Of a stretch of 64,000 nt of DNA, positions 63,876-64,000 are shown one piece after another; positions within the stretch are counted from its first letter, which is position 1; every line of letters begins with the position of its first letter. The notes under the pieces are model-generated. The model saw only the letters and a program-made list of their open reading frames with translations, was not told where the DNA came from and made no database searches. The stretch covers positions 53,363-117,362 of the forward strand of contig NZ_JXTE01000019.1 of NCBI RefSeq assembly GCF_000972385.1, in the 5' to 3' direction. Both the position numbers and the translations under genes were made by a program. Origin of the DNA: Streptomyces sp. WM6386 (GTDB lineage: Bacteria > Actinomycetota > Actinomycetes > Streptomycetales > Streptomycetaceae).

Positions 63876-64000
63876 CTCCGTGTCCCTGCTGCCGACCTGC
63901 CTCGACTGACAGTGATGATGTTCGTGGTGACGCTGCGGGTGGGTCTGACCCGTCGACTGACTGACGTTTCGACTGTCCGGTTTGGGATTTGTCGGCCCGC
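63876..64000. other. Right window end
   Basis: The last 125 bases hold no supported gene. A frame opening at ATG 63914 (MMFVVTLRVGLTRRL) runs off the end, but there is too little to judge it. Confidence 0.3.

Overview
The window is a high-GC actinobacterial chromosome segment, almost certainly Streptomyces. The reasons are GC-rich third codon positions, frequent GTG and TTG starts, two conservons (cvnABCD), a histone-tailed HU protein, XRE/DUF397 regulators, and a gene order (ddl-gpsA-plsC-cofC-hupS-leuDC-ndgR-gltX-cvn-accB/accE ... cimA, ilvE, leuB, pruA/putA) that I recognise as conserved Streptomyces core. Species cannot be fixed by eye.

Layout. 1-13.4 kb is core metabolism: the truncated ddl, gpsA and an acyltransferase, the F420 gene cofC, hupS, leuC-leuD divergent from the IclR regulator ndgR, a MerR/DUF4188 pair, a five-gene tRNA Glu/Gln array, a HAD phosphatase, a RelE-like protein, gltX and an FAH-family hydrolase. 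A 57-aa peptide with a duplicated motif follows. 13.9-24.6 kb holds two tandem conservons, each a histidine-kinase-like receptor (A), a roadblock protein (B), a DUF742 protein (C) and a Ras-like GTPase (D); parts of the two copies are identical at the DNA level. 24.8-29.8 kb: accE-accB acyl-CoA carboxylase, a secreted polysaccharide lyase, a YceI protein. 29.8-33.6 kb is a decay zone: a frameshifted YdeI gene, an ATPase gene and an NB-ARC/TPR gene that have both lost their 5' ends at one shared junction, then a trypsin-like protease. 34-38.4 kb: a membrane protein and a secreted GH3 glucosidase.

38.5-42.8 kb is accessory: an RsbW-like ATPase divergent from an XRE-DUF397-KAP NTPase gene row, with a perfect 11-bp inverted repeat between them. 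cimA follows, preceded by a short Ile-Ile leader peptide and a terminator, so attenuation is likely. Two secreted PD40 beta-propeller proteins come next. 47.4-53.5 kb is a compact unit of a divergent urease (fused gamma/beta plus an alpha subunit lacking the usual flap cysteine), agmatine deiminase, a Cys-rich protein and a TetR regulator, transcribed away from an NCS1 permease; no urease accessory genes are present. A shared 14-nt motif faces both promoters. The rest is ilvE, leuB, a Tat lipoprotein phosphatase, an alpha/beta hydrolase, the proline catabolic genes pruA-putA with a divergent PucR activator, and a LysE exporter.

Working together: leuCD, leuB, ilvE and cimA are dispersed branched-chain amino acid genes with separate controls (NdgR candidate sites, attenuation, a leaderless leuB promoter). 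putA-pruA-PucR is a proline utilisation module. The most promising undescribed items are the XRE/DUF397/KAP unit, the urease-like/agmatine deiminase/permease unit, the repeat-motif peptide, and the duplicated putA 3' end beside a dispersed repeat.
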